Shown here: positions 1 to 7,188 of the stretch, piece after piece | Numbering within the stretch: position 1 is the first letter of the stretch | Layout of the letters: each line of letters begins with the position of its first letter | NCBI GenBank assembly: GCA_023665245.1 | Contig: JAMPEH010000065.1 | Location: 1-10,300 of the forward strand | Length of the DNA: 10,300 bases | DNA from: Muribaculaceae bacterium | Lineage (GTDB): Bacteria; Pseudomonadota; Alphaproteobacteria; Rs-D84 | Direction: 5' to 3' | The notes under the pieces: model-generated | The model's input: only the letters and a program-made list of their open reading frames with translations | What the model was told of the DNA's origin: nothing | Database searches by the model: none | Program-made: the position numbers and the translations under genes

Positions 1-584
1 TTGGCAAGCGTTAATTCGGGGATATCTTCGGGGGTAAGCAGTTCGCTCTTAATTACCAAGCCCTTTTCGTCCACGGTCAGTTTGGTGAACGTTCCCGCCG
101 TTGCACCCGTGTTCTTCAGCACGAGCGTGATTGCCGCATCCTCGCTGCCATCAAAGGTAGTCGCACCCGTTGCGTCGCCCGTAATGCTGATAGCCCTTGC
201 TGTTTTGAGTTTCTGCGCCACCTGCGATTCCGCAACGACCGTCAACTCTTCGGCGGTGGGAATACGTTTCCATACCGCAGTCGTTTCCGACGTTGCGATA
301 ATGACGAACACCGCCTTATCCGCCTGATTTACCCATAACTGTCCGATATCGTAATCGGTATCGTCCACGGTTGGATTGTTGTTCGCCACCACGATGTTAT
401 CGCTTACGTATTTCAGTTTCGTCCAAGTGCTGATGCCGTTGCCGATTTTGATTTTCCTCGTATCGTTCTCGATACCAACCTCGCCCTTTAACAGCACGGG
501 ATTTGCCGCTTTCCAATTTGCGGCGGTGTCGTTCCTCAACTGGATTTTACTGTCCAATACTCTTTCTTCTTTTTCGTTAGCCAT
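1..584 (-). CDS. Second tail fibre, Mtd_N-like N-terminal part (3' end outside window)
   Basis: The first 194 residues of a protein that runs past the left edge without a stop. Residues 13 to 60 read KIQLRNDTAANWKAANPVLL, KGEVGIENDTRKIKIGNG and ISTWTKLKYV, which is the Mtd_N-type head domain ('iqlRrdta.nW...NpvLl.GE.g.e.dt.kiKiGnG...W..L.y') of many phage fibres and of the Bordetella phage major tropism determinant. Residues 80 to 108 (GQLWVNQADKAVFVII, then VWKRI) form a linker. Residues 130 to 194 (AISITGDATGATTFDGSEDA, then TGATAGTFTKLTVDEKGLVI and LTPEDIPELTLA) match the common fibre repeats 's.tGdvtG...fdGs' and 'tgvtaGtyt.vtvd.kG.v....l...DiP.l'. Start ATG at 584 with GGAGGT 7 bases upstream, overlapping the Cys-cluster gene by 8 bases. 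The tip lies outside the window. Confidence 0.85.
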   Translation of the reverse strand, partial: MANEKEERVLDSKIQLRNDTAANWKAANPVLLKGEVGIENDTRKIKIGNGISTWTKLKYVSDNIVVANNNPTVDDTDYDIGQLWVNQADKAVFVIIATSETTAVWKRIPTAEELTVVAESQVAQKLKTARAISITGDATGATTFDGSEDAAITLVLKNTGATAGTFTKLTVDEKGLVIKSELLTPEDIPELTLA

Positions 585-909
585 TTGCCGAACCTCCGTT
601 AATGATTTTTATTTGATGATAATCTGCGCCTATGCGGACATAGGTCTTAGTTTTCTTATCCCAGCGATATGCTTCGTTTTCCACGATATCGATATAGACG
701 ACGCCTTCGTCGCCCTTGTTCGGGAAAGCGTATTTACTTGCATACTGCTGTGATTTGAGTTTTACCTCTATCGTCTTCGCATCGTTATCCACCACCGTCT
801 TTGTCGTTCCGTTCTCTTTGCCCTCAAAGGATTTCGTTATCGCACGGAACGCTTCGACGTGGATGTCTTCACAATGCTTGCATCCGCTACAATGATTACA
901 ATCGCTCAT
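577..909 (-). CDS. Small tail-associated protein with CxxCxxCxxC cluster
   Basis: A protein of 110 residues. The N-terminus MSDCNHCSGCKHCEDIH has four Cys at residues 4, 7, 10 and 13, regularly 3 apart, with His at 6, 12 and 17, which could hold a metal ion or an iron-sulfur cluster. The remaining part is unlike that: SFEGKENGTTKTVVDNDAKTIEV is followed by a link domain, GDEGVVYIDIVENEAYRWDKKTKTYVRIG, that resembles the short 'vYiD...n..YrWd...YV.ig' unit of many phage fibre proteins. Start ATG at 909 has GGAGG 10 bases upstream; it shares ATGA with the upstream gene and its stop overlaps the next ATG by 8 bases. No family name comes to mind with confidence. The Cys cluster and the tail context are seen; its binding partner is unknown. 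Confidence 0.7.
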   Translation of the reverse strand: MSDCNHCSGCKHCEDIHVEAFRAITKSFEGKENGTTKTVVDNDAKTIEVKLKSQQYASKYAFPNKGDEGVVYIDIVENEAYRWDKKTKTYVRIGADYHQIKIINGGSANG

Positions 910-1241
910 TTAGCTACCACCTCCAATTCTTTATCCGCTACCGTGTACCGCTCTTCGCCGTGTCCGTGTATATCCAACGTCAACTGCATTCGGTATAATA
1001 GGCACGGCAGTTTTGCGGTTTCGGTTGCCGTGAGCGCAACGACGAAAGTATCGTTTATTTCTCGCTCAATCTCGCCCGGATACCGCTTTGTGATTATAGG
1101 CTTACGGTTGCGCCGTCCTATCGTAAATTCCAACACGTCGCACTTTCCGATATGCAGCCGACGCTCTCCCATAACGGGAAACGACACGTGAAAAAAGGCG
1201 AAACTTTTCGCTTCGCCCTGCACAAGTATTTCTCTTTTCAT
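906..1241 (-). CDS. Small Ig-like baseplate/fibre-associated protein (BppU N-terminal-like)
   Basis: A protein of 111 residues after the fibre gene. It begins with a strand (MKREILVQGEAKSFAFFHVS), then has CDVLEFTIGRRNRKPIITKRYPGEIEREINDTF, VVALTATETAKLPCLLYRMQLTLDIHGHGEERYTV (shown in parts) and a final ELEVV. The middle 'v.lT..eT..Lp...Yr..l.l...g.e.yTv' pattern is that of small Ig-like beta sandwiches found in phage baseplate proteins (BppU N-terminal-like). An annotation of hypothetical protein is also reasonable. The start ATG at 1241 is 3 bases after the fibre stop; only a weak GCGGGT lies before it, so coupling to the fibre gene is likely. It ends with a TGA that overlaps the next ATG (ATGA). 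Confidence 0.6.
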   Translation of the reverse strand: MKREILVQGEAKSFAFFHVSFPVMGERRLHIGKCDVLEFTIGRRNRKPIITKRYPGEIEREINDTFVVALTATETAKLPCLLYRMQLTLDIHGHGEERYTVADKELEVVAK

Positions 1242-1244
1242 ATT

Positions 1245-2339
1245 TTACCCGCTTGAATTTAAAATTTCATAAACCGAATCTAATGCGAAATAACACTTAC
1301 TTGCAAGCGCGTGTGAATTGGTGTATGAATTGTCGCTTTGGTTTATTTTCCATCCACTGACATACAGCTTATTTCCCGACAAACTTGCTTCTAAGCTAAT
1401 AAACCCATAGCTCGTACCCGGCGTGCCGTTCACCGACCGCAACCAAAACAGTACCGGCGTATCGGTTGCATAACTCCACGGATTTGACTGACGCAAAAAT
1501 AATGTAACCCAAAATTTATTGGCACAAGTCAACATTCCCTGAACAACGATAAGATTCGACGACTTTGTCGGCGGTGTGATTATATAGGTCGCCGACTTTT
1601 CGCCTAAATCGAAAGCATCGTATTTACTGTCTGCCCCCGCTAATTTCTTAAATTGCAGAGCGCCGCTTGTGCTTGGTATGCTCGGCTTATCCGATAAATC
1701 GTTATAGCTACCGCTCGTAGCGACCGCAGCCAAGCCCGTTACCTTGCTTGCCGCAACCGAATCTACTTTCTCATCGGTCACAGCTTTATCGTCTATCTTT
1801 GCCGTCGTTACCGCCTTCGCACCGAGCTTATCCGTAGTAACCGCACCGCTTGCAATTTTACCCGACGTTACTGCGCCGTCCGACATCTTGTCGGCGGTTA
1901 CGGCTCCGTTTTTAATCTTTACGGTTTCCACCGCATCAGCCGCAAGCTTTGCGGCGGTGACTGCGCTTGCATTTATCTTTACAGCAGTAATCGCGCTATC
2001 GGCTACCTTCGCCGTAGTCACCGCACCGCCGTTTATCTTTTCGGTTGTTACCGCAGAATTATCAATGTCCGCCGTTGCCACCGTTGCCTTGAACGCCAAA
2101 GCTTTAAGGTCAGCTAACCATTTTCTTATTTTTCCGAAAAATCCTTTCACGGTTTCCTTGTCCCCCATACTTTCACGGGTTGCGCTCTGGGTGCTGGTTA
2201 TCTCCGCATCCTGCACCTGCTCCGTGGTTATCTTTTTTTCTTGCAGATACCTTTCGTTCTCGGCAAGATTATTGAAAATTTCGGGAACGACTTGGTCTTC
2301 TTTTTTGTAGTCGTTCTTCGGCTCCTTCCACGTTGCCAT
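1245..2339 (-). CDS. Tail fibre with ten-copy 10-residue repeat shaft
   Basis: A protein of 364 residues from the supported start. The N-terminus MATWKEPKNDYKKEDQVVPE with IFNNLAENERYL matches the attachment pattern 'W..pk.dw...D.....dfN.ie.N..yL' seen in many phage fibres. Residues 95 to 194 form a shaft of ten tandem 10-residue units with consensus xAVTTxKIxx. Then VTGLAAVATSGSYNDLSDKP at roughly 199 to 218 is the frequent fibre link 'l..va.sGsY.DL..kP'. Residues 230 to 364 are a different, aromatic and Ser/Asn-rich domain (ending SVYEILNSSG) that is the likely receptor-binding tip. The start is ATG at 2339, because GGAGGT sits 4 bases upstream; a GTG at 2366 in the same frame would give 9 more residues but overlaps the hub stop and has no good site. 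The receptor is unknown. Confidence 0.85.
   Translation of the reverse strand: MATWKEPKNDYKKEDQVVPEIFNNLAENERYLQEKKITTEQVQDAEITSTQSATRESMGDKETVKGFFGKIRKWLADLKALAFKATVATADIDNSAVTTEKINGGAVTTAKVADSAITAVKINASAVTAAKLAADAVETVKIKNGAVTADKMSDGAVTSGKIASGAVTTDKLGAKAVTTAKIDDKAVTDEKVDSVAASKVTGLAAVATSGSYNDLSDKPSIPSTSGALQFKKLAGADSKYDAFDLGEKSATYIITPPTKSSNLIVVQGMLTCANKFWVTLFLRQSNPWSYATDTPVLFWLRSVNGTPGTSYGFISLEASLSGNKLYVSGWKINQSDNSYTNSHALASKCYFALDSVYEILNSSG
1758..2057 (-). repeat. Ten tandem 30-base units coding the 10-residue fibre shaft repeat
   Basis: The translated units are SAVTTEKING, GAVTTAKVAD, SAITAVKINA, SAVTAAKLAA, DAVETVKIKN, GAVTADKMSD, GAVTSGKIAS, GAVTTDKLGA, KAVTTAKIDD and KAVTDEKVDS. Ala at position 2 and Lys at position 7 are invariant, and position 3 is Val in all but one unit. 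DNA copies are diverged from one another, so the array looks old and selected at the protein level. Confidence 0.85.
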
Positions 2340-2343
2340 TGCT

Positions 2344-2349
2344 ACCTCC
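2344..2349 (-). promoter_or_regulatory. Ribosome binding site fixing the fibre start at 2339
   Basis: GGAGGT on the minus strand, 4 bases before ATG at 2339, sits just after the hub stop codon (TAG at 2352 to 2350). It decides against the GTG at 2366. Confidence 0.75.
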
Positions 2350-4125
2350 CTATAATTTCCGTCCACGGGTTTCTTGTTTTAGGCCCCCGTCGTATGTGAA
2401 TTTGTTGTATTCGCACAAAAGGCTTTGTTTGTCCCCGAAGCGGTCAACGCAGTCGTAGGCGAGCCCGACTTCGAGTTCGGGGTTTCCGCGCCACACGGCC
2501 GTTATACTGCCCTCACCCGCTCTCATTCGGCTGATGAGCAATGTCGCCATATACTCTGCTTGCTCATAGCTCTGCACGAGTTCGCTCGTAGGGTGTTTAT
2601 ATTCGACTATGCCATATAGCAAAATGCTCTCTTCGTTCCTCACGGTTACCGTTCGGGTGTTGATGTCTATCGCATTGCCCGATACCGTTATTACCGCCGT
2701 TTGCGCCGCATTTACATTGTTCTTTAATACGCAAATGCACGAGTTCACTCCGCTTTCAAAGGACGTTATACGCACCGATGCGTTATCACTTGATGCGGAC
2801 GGATATGCGACCTCCGACGTGTAGTCTATCGTTATCGTCTTCATTTCGTAGGGTTCGAGCCGTATCTCCGGCTCTGCCACCTCGATTAAATCATCCTTGA
2901 TGCTTATCTCGCAGTAGTCCACCGACACGCTGTTTGAAAAATCCGTGAGCGTGATGTTCGATTTATACGAGAACATGTTGCCGGGGTTGACCTCGGTCTG
3001 CGTCCGTTGCGGTGTTTCGTCTTCGCACTTGATAACGATTCGGTTTTCCCTGTCCACGAAGATTTTACACAACCCCGCATTCGCAATTTCCTGCAAAGCG
3101 TCCCAACCCGTGGTTTTCGGCAACAACGCCGTATCCACCACAAAGTCTTTCAGTCGGTTCGTGATTTGGTATTCCGCCGCCGACAGCCCCATCTTCGTTA
3201 GGATATCCTCGGCGATCTCGTATAAGGACACGTTCTCTATGAGCGGAAACCCGATGTATGTTTTGGCTTGCAAACGCATCATTCTATCGGTAGCCGTGCA
3301 TTTTACCCATTGGCTGTCCTGCGGTATATCCCATTCGTCCGAGTAAAACACGCCGAGCGGTTTATACTCTATCTCACCGTCCTTTTCTATGCCGATGTAC
3401 GGATACAGTTTTCTATCGAGGAGCATCAGCGTCCGCAAATAGCCTTTATCGAATTTGCGGTCTTCGTTGTAAATGCTCACGGTCATAGAGTCCGAATTGA
3501 TGTTATAGTTCCCCTCGCTTGAACACAGTTCTTCGCCGACCTCAAACGAGAGGAGCGAATCGCCCTCGTAGGATTCGTACACTCGTTCAAAAAACCGCAG
3601 TATTTTCGCCACGGCATTCGGCGCACTCCACTTTTCTATTGTCATTCGCACCGAGGTTATGTCTTCGACCTTCGGCGCTGTTACTATTTCCACCTCGGTG
3701 TTGCCCTTGATGGTTTCGGTTTTCACTATCGTACCGTTTTTCTTATACTGTAGCGTAAAGTCCACGGGGTATTGGTTAAGCTTCGTATCGCCGATGACTC
3801 GCCAATAAATAACGGGACGCATCATAAAACTGATTTCTATGTACGGCTTGCTTGCATACTTTCCGCTTCCGTCCGCACACTTTTCGCTCCACCACCCGAC
3901 GATTAGGTCTTTGCCCATCATTTGGAACGTTCCGACCATTGTAGCGTTTCCGTCCATCGTACAAGCCTTGATAGTTGGTTCGCTCGGTAGGTGGAATACC
4001 TCATCGGGGTGGCTGATTTCAGAGTTACCGCTGACCGCCACCTTTACGTCACGGCTCAATTCTTCGTCCGCATAGACGATGTCAACTTTGCCGTAAACCT
4101 TACGCGGATTGTCCGAGTATTCCAT
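2350..4125 (-). CDS. Tail tip/baseplate hub protein (Tal/gp27-like)
   Basis: A protein of 591 residues that follows the distal tail position, where the hub or tail-associated (Tal) protein that closes the tube is encoded. Residues 45 to 190 read as a discoidin-like beta sandwich (YIEISFMMRPVIYWRVIGD, YPVDFTLQYKKNGTIVKTETI, then TSVRMTIEKWSAPNAVAKIL), typical of Clostridia prophage tail proteins. From about residue 191 come the hub-like parts: SDSMTVSIYNEDRKF, YIGIEKDGEIEYKPLGVF with YSDEW and VKCTATDRMMRL ('.lGvf.i......d....v.a.D.m..l'), then LYEIAEDILTKMGL and LQEIANAGLCKIFVDRENRI. The C-terminal half lacks NlpC/P60, lysozyme or peptidase motifs that many Tal proteins have. Start ATG at 4125 is preceded by AGAGGT. 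The stop overlaps the next ribosome binding site. Placement is firm; the discoidin reading is tentative. Confidence 0.78.
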   Translation of the reverse strand: MEYSDNPRKVYGKVDIVYADEELSRDVKVAVSGNSEISHPDEVFHLPSEPTIKACTMDGNATMVGTFQMMGKDLIVGWWSEKCADGSGKYASKPYIEISFMMRPVIYWRVIGDTKLNQYPVDFTLQYKKNGTIVKTETIKGNTEVEIVTAPKVEDITSVRMTIEKWSAPNAVAKILRFFERVYESYEGDSLLSFEVGEELCSSEGNYNINSDSMTVSIYNEDRKFDKGYLRTLMLLDRKLYPYIGIEKDGEIEYKPLGVFYSDEWDIPQDSQWVKCTATDRMMRLQAKTYIGFPLIENVSLYEIAEDILTKMGLSAAEYQITNRLKDFVVDTALLPKTTGWDALQEIANAGLCKIFVDRENRIVIKCEDETPQRTQTEVNPGNMFSYKSNITLTDFSNSVSVDYCEISIKDDLIEVAEPEIRLEPYEMKTITIDYTSEVAYPSASSDNASVRITSFESGVNSCICVLKNNVNAAQTAVITVSGNAIDINTRTVTVRNEESILLYGIVEYKHPTSELVQSYEQAEYMATLLISRMRAGEGSITAVWRGNPELEVGLAYDCVDRFGDKQSLLCEYNKFTYDGGLKQETRGRKL

Positions 4126-4128
4126 AGG

Positions 4129-4485
4129 CTACCTCTCTGTAAAACTTAACGACACGCTCTTCCACATAATCTTGCCCTTTGCCCAATCATAGTGCGGCAT
4201 ATATGTCAGCCCTCCCGAGCGTCCCGTCATTGTTACGAGGTCGCCCGTGGCGTTATCGTGGTAGGCTATCTCGGCGAACTTATCTCCGCCGATCTCTTTT
4301 GCAAGCGTGGTCATATCCTCTTTCGATAAATACTCCCAGCTCACGTCCACTTTCCGTTTCGTGCCTATCACATCCACGACCATCGTTCCGTCCACGGTGC
4401 GCTCGGCTTTGTCGAGTATCTCTTGCGACATGGTCAGCTCGGTAGGCGCTTTTATTTTCTTTCCGTTTACCTTGAAAAAGTCCAT
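4129..4485 (-). CDS. Small tail protein, DUF6711-like, in the distal tail position
   Basis: A protein of 118 residues directly after the tape measure gene. Its opening FFKVNGKKIKAPTELTMSQE and the next block DKAERTVDGTMVVDVIGTKRKVDVSW, followed by EYLSKEDMTTLAKEI, resemble the DUF6711 group of Bacillota phages as I remember it ('l.VnG..i..P.e......d...aeR...G.m..d.i.tKrKl...w..ls'). The end IMWKSVSLSFTER forms the closing strand of a small beta sandwich ('w.....f.l.ER'). Many phages carry the distal tail (Dit) protein here, so this may replace it as the adaptor between tube and hub. Start ATG at 4485 with GGAGG 8 bases upstream, inside the last codons of the tape measure gene. The family call comes from memory of these blocks; the role is inferred from position. 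Confidence 0.6.
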   Translation of the reverse strand: MDFFKVNGKKIKAPTELTMSQEILDKAERTVDGTMVVDVIGTKRKVDVSWEYLSKEDMTTLAKEIGGDKFAEIAYHDNATGDLVTMTGRSGGLTYMPHYDWAKGKIMWKSVSLSFTER

Positions 4486-4486
4486 A

Positions 4487-7177
4487 TTACACCTCCGCTA
4501 AATTTACGCCGTTTCGCTTGTATTCCCTCGACAGCTTCGGCATCATGAGCCGTGCAAGCGTCTGTCCGTCTATCTGCAAGACGAGTTCCTTTTCATCCGC
4601 TCCGCCCATTCCTTGCATCGCCATTATTCCTTGCAGAAGCCCGTTTATAAGGTCGCCGTTAGGGTTGCTGCCCGTGCCTACGATTGCGCGGTTCGGCGAG
4701 CCTGCAAGACCGAGTGTGTTCGCAACGTCTATGGCGGCTCTTTGCATCATCGGGATGTTGGCGTACATATCGTCCGCCATCATATCCAATAGGTTCGGTA
4801 TCCATTCGTCCGCTTTATGTCCGGGGCCTTTCTTCGTGGGCGAGCCGAAGCCGAGAAAGTCTGCAATCGATTGTCCTATACCCTTAACGCCGTCTACTAC
4901 CCAATTCCATGCGCTCTCTATTCCGTCCGCAATATTCGAGATTAGGTTTTTGCCCCAATTAAAGGCGTCTTTAAATAGATTTGTGAAAAAGTCGCCAATA
5001 CTTGAAAACAAACCCGTTATTTTATCCCAAATCCAACCGCAAACAGAGCAGATTCCGTCCCAAATGTTGACGAAAAATCCACTTATGCCTTCCCATACGC
5101 TTTTGAAAATGTTGCCTATCGTTTCGCCGCAGTTGGTGAAAAAGGACACGATATTTTGACCGAAGCCCTTTATAAATTCCCAAATACCGAGAAAGATGTT
5201 TTTGATTGCAGACCATATATTGCCCGCAAAGTCTTGCATATACTCCCAAGCAGACGCCCAATCTCCGCGTAGAACGGCGCAAACGATTTTGATGATATCG
5301 AGTATTGCGCTGACCACGTCGATTACCGCTTCGAGGAACGGGCCGAGTGCGTCTATAATCGCACCGAGTACGCTCGACACGACTCCCCATAAAGTCATAA
5401 CGAGTCCGCCTATAAGGTCGAATATCGGTTTTAAGGTTTCGTATAATTCGCATATCGTATCCCAAAGCGAAGCAAACAATGCTTTCAGCTTTTCCCATAT
5501 CGGTTTAACGTAAGAAAAGAATTTGTTTAAGGCGTCCCCTATAATGCTGAACGCCGCCTTTACGCAAGTCCAAATATTGGTGAAAATCGTTTTGACCGTA
5601 TTCCAAATCTTTGCGCCGTTCTTTTCCCAAAACTGCTTTATGGCGTTTACCGTGTCAACGACTATCATCTTGACATACGGCCATACCTTTTGGGCTATTT
5701 TGAGAATGAGATTGAATTTGGCTTTGATTCCGTTCCACAGAACCTTTAACGCCTTAATAACCGCGCCGATTATCTTTTCGCCGTTCTTCGACCACCAAGC
5801 CTTGATTGTGTTGACGGCTTTGAGTATTGCGGACTTGATTTTCTCCCATATCCGCGCTACCGCATTTCGGAAGTCTTCGTTGGTTTTCCATAAATAGGTA
5901 ACCACGCCGACCACCGCTGCGATTGCGGCAATTATAAGACCTGTTTTACTGAACAGCAACGACCCGATTTTCATAATCGTTCCAACGCTACCGATGAGCT
6001 TTCCGACCACCAATAAAAGCGGCCCGATTGCCGCCGCCAATAACGCTATGGTTACGATATTCTTTTTAGTTCCCATAGACAGCCCCATCAGCTTTGCCGT
6101 TAACGGCGAAATGTACTTTTGGATGAACTGTCTGATTATAGGGATTAACACGTCGCCGAACGATATGGCGATTTCCTCTATTTCGGATTTGAGTATCTTG
6201 ACCTGACCTTGCAAGGTGTCGAGCTGTACCTCCGCCATTTCGGAAGCCTTGCTCGTTCCCGTAATCGAGGCGGTCATATCTCTGACCGCGTCTCCGCCCT
6301 CCGACATAAGGGCAAGCATACCGGGACCCGCTCTCGCTCCGAACACCTTCATTGCCTGCGATGTGTCCATTCCTGCATCGCCGAGACGGTCTATAATCGT
6401 TGCAAGATCGTTCGTTGCAGGGTTCACGTCTTCAAACGACAAACCCAATTCCTCGAACGCGGCAAGCGCAGACGACGTCGGATTCATCAGAGATACGAGC
6501 GATTGTCGGAGCGACGTGCCTGCGGTCGAGCCGTCATAGCCTGCGTTATATAGCACGGCTAACGCACCTGTTACCTCTTCTATCTCGTAGCCGAGGCTGT
6601 TTGCCACAGGCCCGACGTAACCCATCGAGTTCGAGAGCTTATCCATATTCGCCATCGAGTTGCCGATTGCGGCGGCGAATACGTTCGTTACCCTTTCAGC
6701 TTGGTTTGCCTCCAAGCCGAACTGGTTCAGCGTGGAGATTACCGTGTCCGTCGTAAACGCGAGATCGCTTTGCGTTGCGGACGCAAGGTTCAATGTCGCC
6801 TCTATGGAGTCCGCCATTTGGTCAACCTTATACCCTGCGGACGCCATATAATAGAGCGCATCCGCCGCATCCGATGCCGAAAACACCGTCTTACTGCCCA
6901 TTTCACGGGCAAGGGCTGTCATACGGGCGAGTTCATCGCCCGTTGCGCCTGCGACCGACGCGGCGTTTGCCATTGATTGCTCGAACCCTTGCGACACGTT
7001 GACCGCCGCCGCACCTAACGCCACGAGCGGCGCTGTTATGCTTGCCGTGAGCTTCGTTCCCACTTTCGTAAATGTAGCCGAGACCTTTTGGATTTGCTTT
7101 TGTGCGGTTTGTAGTCCTTTCGACAGCGAGGATATGTCCGCCGCTATCTTGACGACAAGGTTTCTTATTACCGCCAA
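4487..7177 (-). CDS. Tail tape measure protein
   Basis: A protein of 896 residues and the longest gene of the window; it spans the tail tube, sets its length and later helps DNA cross the host membrane. The first 350 or so residues match the TIGR01760-type tape measure domain: a heptad-like start (SSLSKGLQTAQKQIQKV), then QSMANAASVAGATGDELARM, KTVFSASDAADALYYMASAG, and NAGYDGSTAGTSLRQSL with its typical GARAGPGMLAL further on. Two strongly hydrophobic segments follow at residues 374 to 398 and 412 to 429. Residues 430 to 770 are Trp-rich helices; several Trp pairs and triples stand exactly 11 apart (644/655/666, 695/706/717, 525/536, 561/572). The end carries a GSPTKKGPGHKADEWIP block. There is no lysozyme or peptidase motif. 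The start is TTG at 7177, fixed by GGAGGT 5 bases upstream and just past the chaperone stop. The usual rule of about 0.15 nm per residue would give a tail near 130 nm. Confidence 0.94.
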   Translation of the reverse strand: MAVIRNLVVKIAADISSLSKGLQTAQKQIQKVSATFTKVGTKLTASITAPLVALGAAAVNVSQGFEQSMANAASVAGATGDELARMTALAREMGSKTVFSASDAADALYYMASAGYKVDQMADSIEATLNLASATQSDLAFTTDTVISTLNQFGLEANQAERVTNVFAAAIGNSMANMDKLSNSMGYVGPVANSLGYEIEEVTGALAVLYNAGYDGSTAGTSLRQSLVSLMNPTSSALAAFEELGLSFEDVNPATNDLATIIDRLGDAGMDTSQAMKVFGARAGPGMLALMSEGGDAVRDMTASITGTSKASEMAEVQLDTLQGQVKILKSEIEEIAISFGDVLIPIIRQFIQKYISPLTAKLMGLSMGTKKNIVTIALLAAAIGPLLLVVGKLIGSVGTIMKIGSLLFSKTGLIIAAIAAVVGVVTYLWKTNEDFRNAVARIWEKIKSAILKAVNTIKAWWSKNGEKIIGAVIKALKVLWNGIKAKFNLILKIAQKVWPYVKMIVVDTVNAIKQFWEKNGAKIWNTVKTIFTNIWTCVKAAFSIIGDALNKFFSYVKPIWEKLKALFASLWDTICELYETLKPIFDLIGGLVMTLWGVVSSVLGAIIDALGPFLEAVIDVVSAILDIIKIVCAVLRGDWASAWEYMQDFAGNIWSAIKNIFLGIWEFIKGFGQNIVSFFTNCGETIGNIFKSVWEGISGFFVNIWDGICSVCGWIWDKITGLFSSIGDFFTNLFKDAFNWGKNLISNIADGIESAWNWVVDGVKGIGQSIADFLGFGSPTKKGPGHKADEWIPNLLDMMADDMYANIPMMQRAAIDVANTLGLAGSPNRAIVGTGSNPNGDLINGLLQGIMAMQGMGGADEKELVLQIDGQTLARLMMPKLSREYKRNGVNLAEV

Positions 7178-7182
7178 TCCCC

Positions 7183-7188
7183 ACCTCC
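7183..7188 (-). promoter_or_regulatory. Ribosome binding site fixing the TTG start of the tape measure gene
   Basis: GGAGGT on the minus strand, with 5 bases before the TTG at 7177, lies in the 11-base gap after the chaperone stop (TAG at 7191 to 7189). No ATG in the same frame lies nearby, so TTG is the supported start. Confidence 0.75.

Noticed and set aside
1..753. Plus-strand frames at 1-327 and 376-753
   Set aside because: They are antisense to the Mtd_N-like fibre and the Cys-cluster gene, both with strong family or site evidence on the minus strand.
1758..2057. CRISPR array, because of the 30-base period
   Set aside because: There are no unique spacers; the whole period is coding and the copies differ at DNA level while the protein pattern is kept.
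1744..2310. Long open frame of 188 residues on the plus strand over the fibre shaft
   Set aside because: It is the antisense image of the repeat array: regular codons on the minus strand keep the opposite frame open. It has no ribosome binding site and its protein is only a degenerate repeat.
1245..2366. Fibre start at GTG 2366
   Set aside because: It overlaps the hub stop and lacks a good site; ATG at 2339 has GGAGGT at the right distance.
4518..5159. Open frame of 213 residues on the plus strand inside the tape measure gene
   Set aside because: Antisense to a well-supported gene, with no family pattern; the Pro- and Ser-rich protein is typical of shadow frames.
5022..5498. 158-residue frame on the minus strand in another phase of the tape measure gene
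   Set aside because: Arg-rich, unlike any family I know, and wholly inside the tape measure gene; a shadow of its Trp-rich region.
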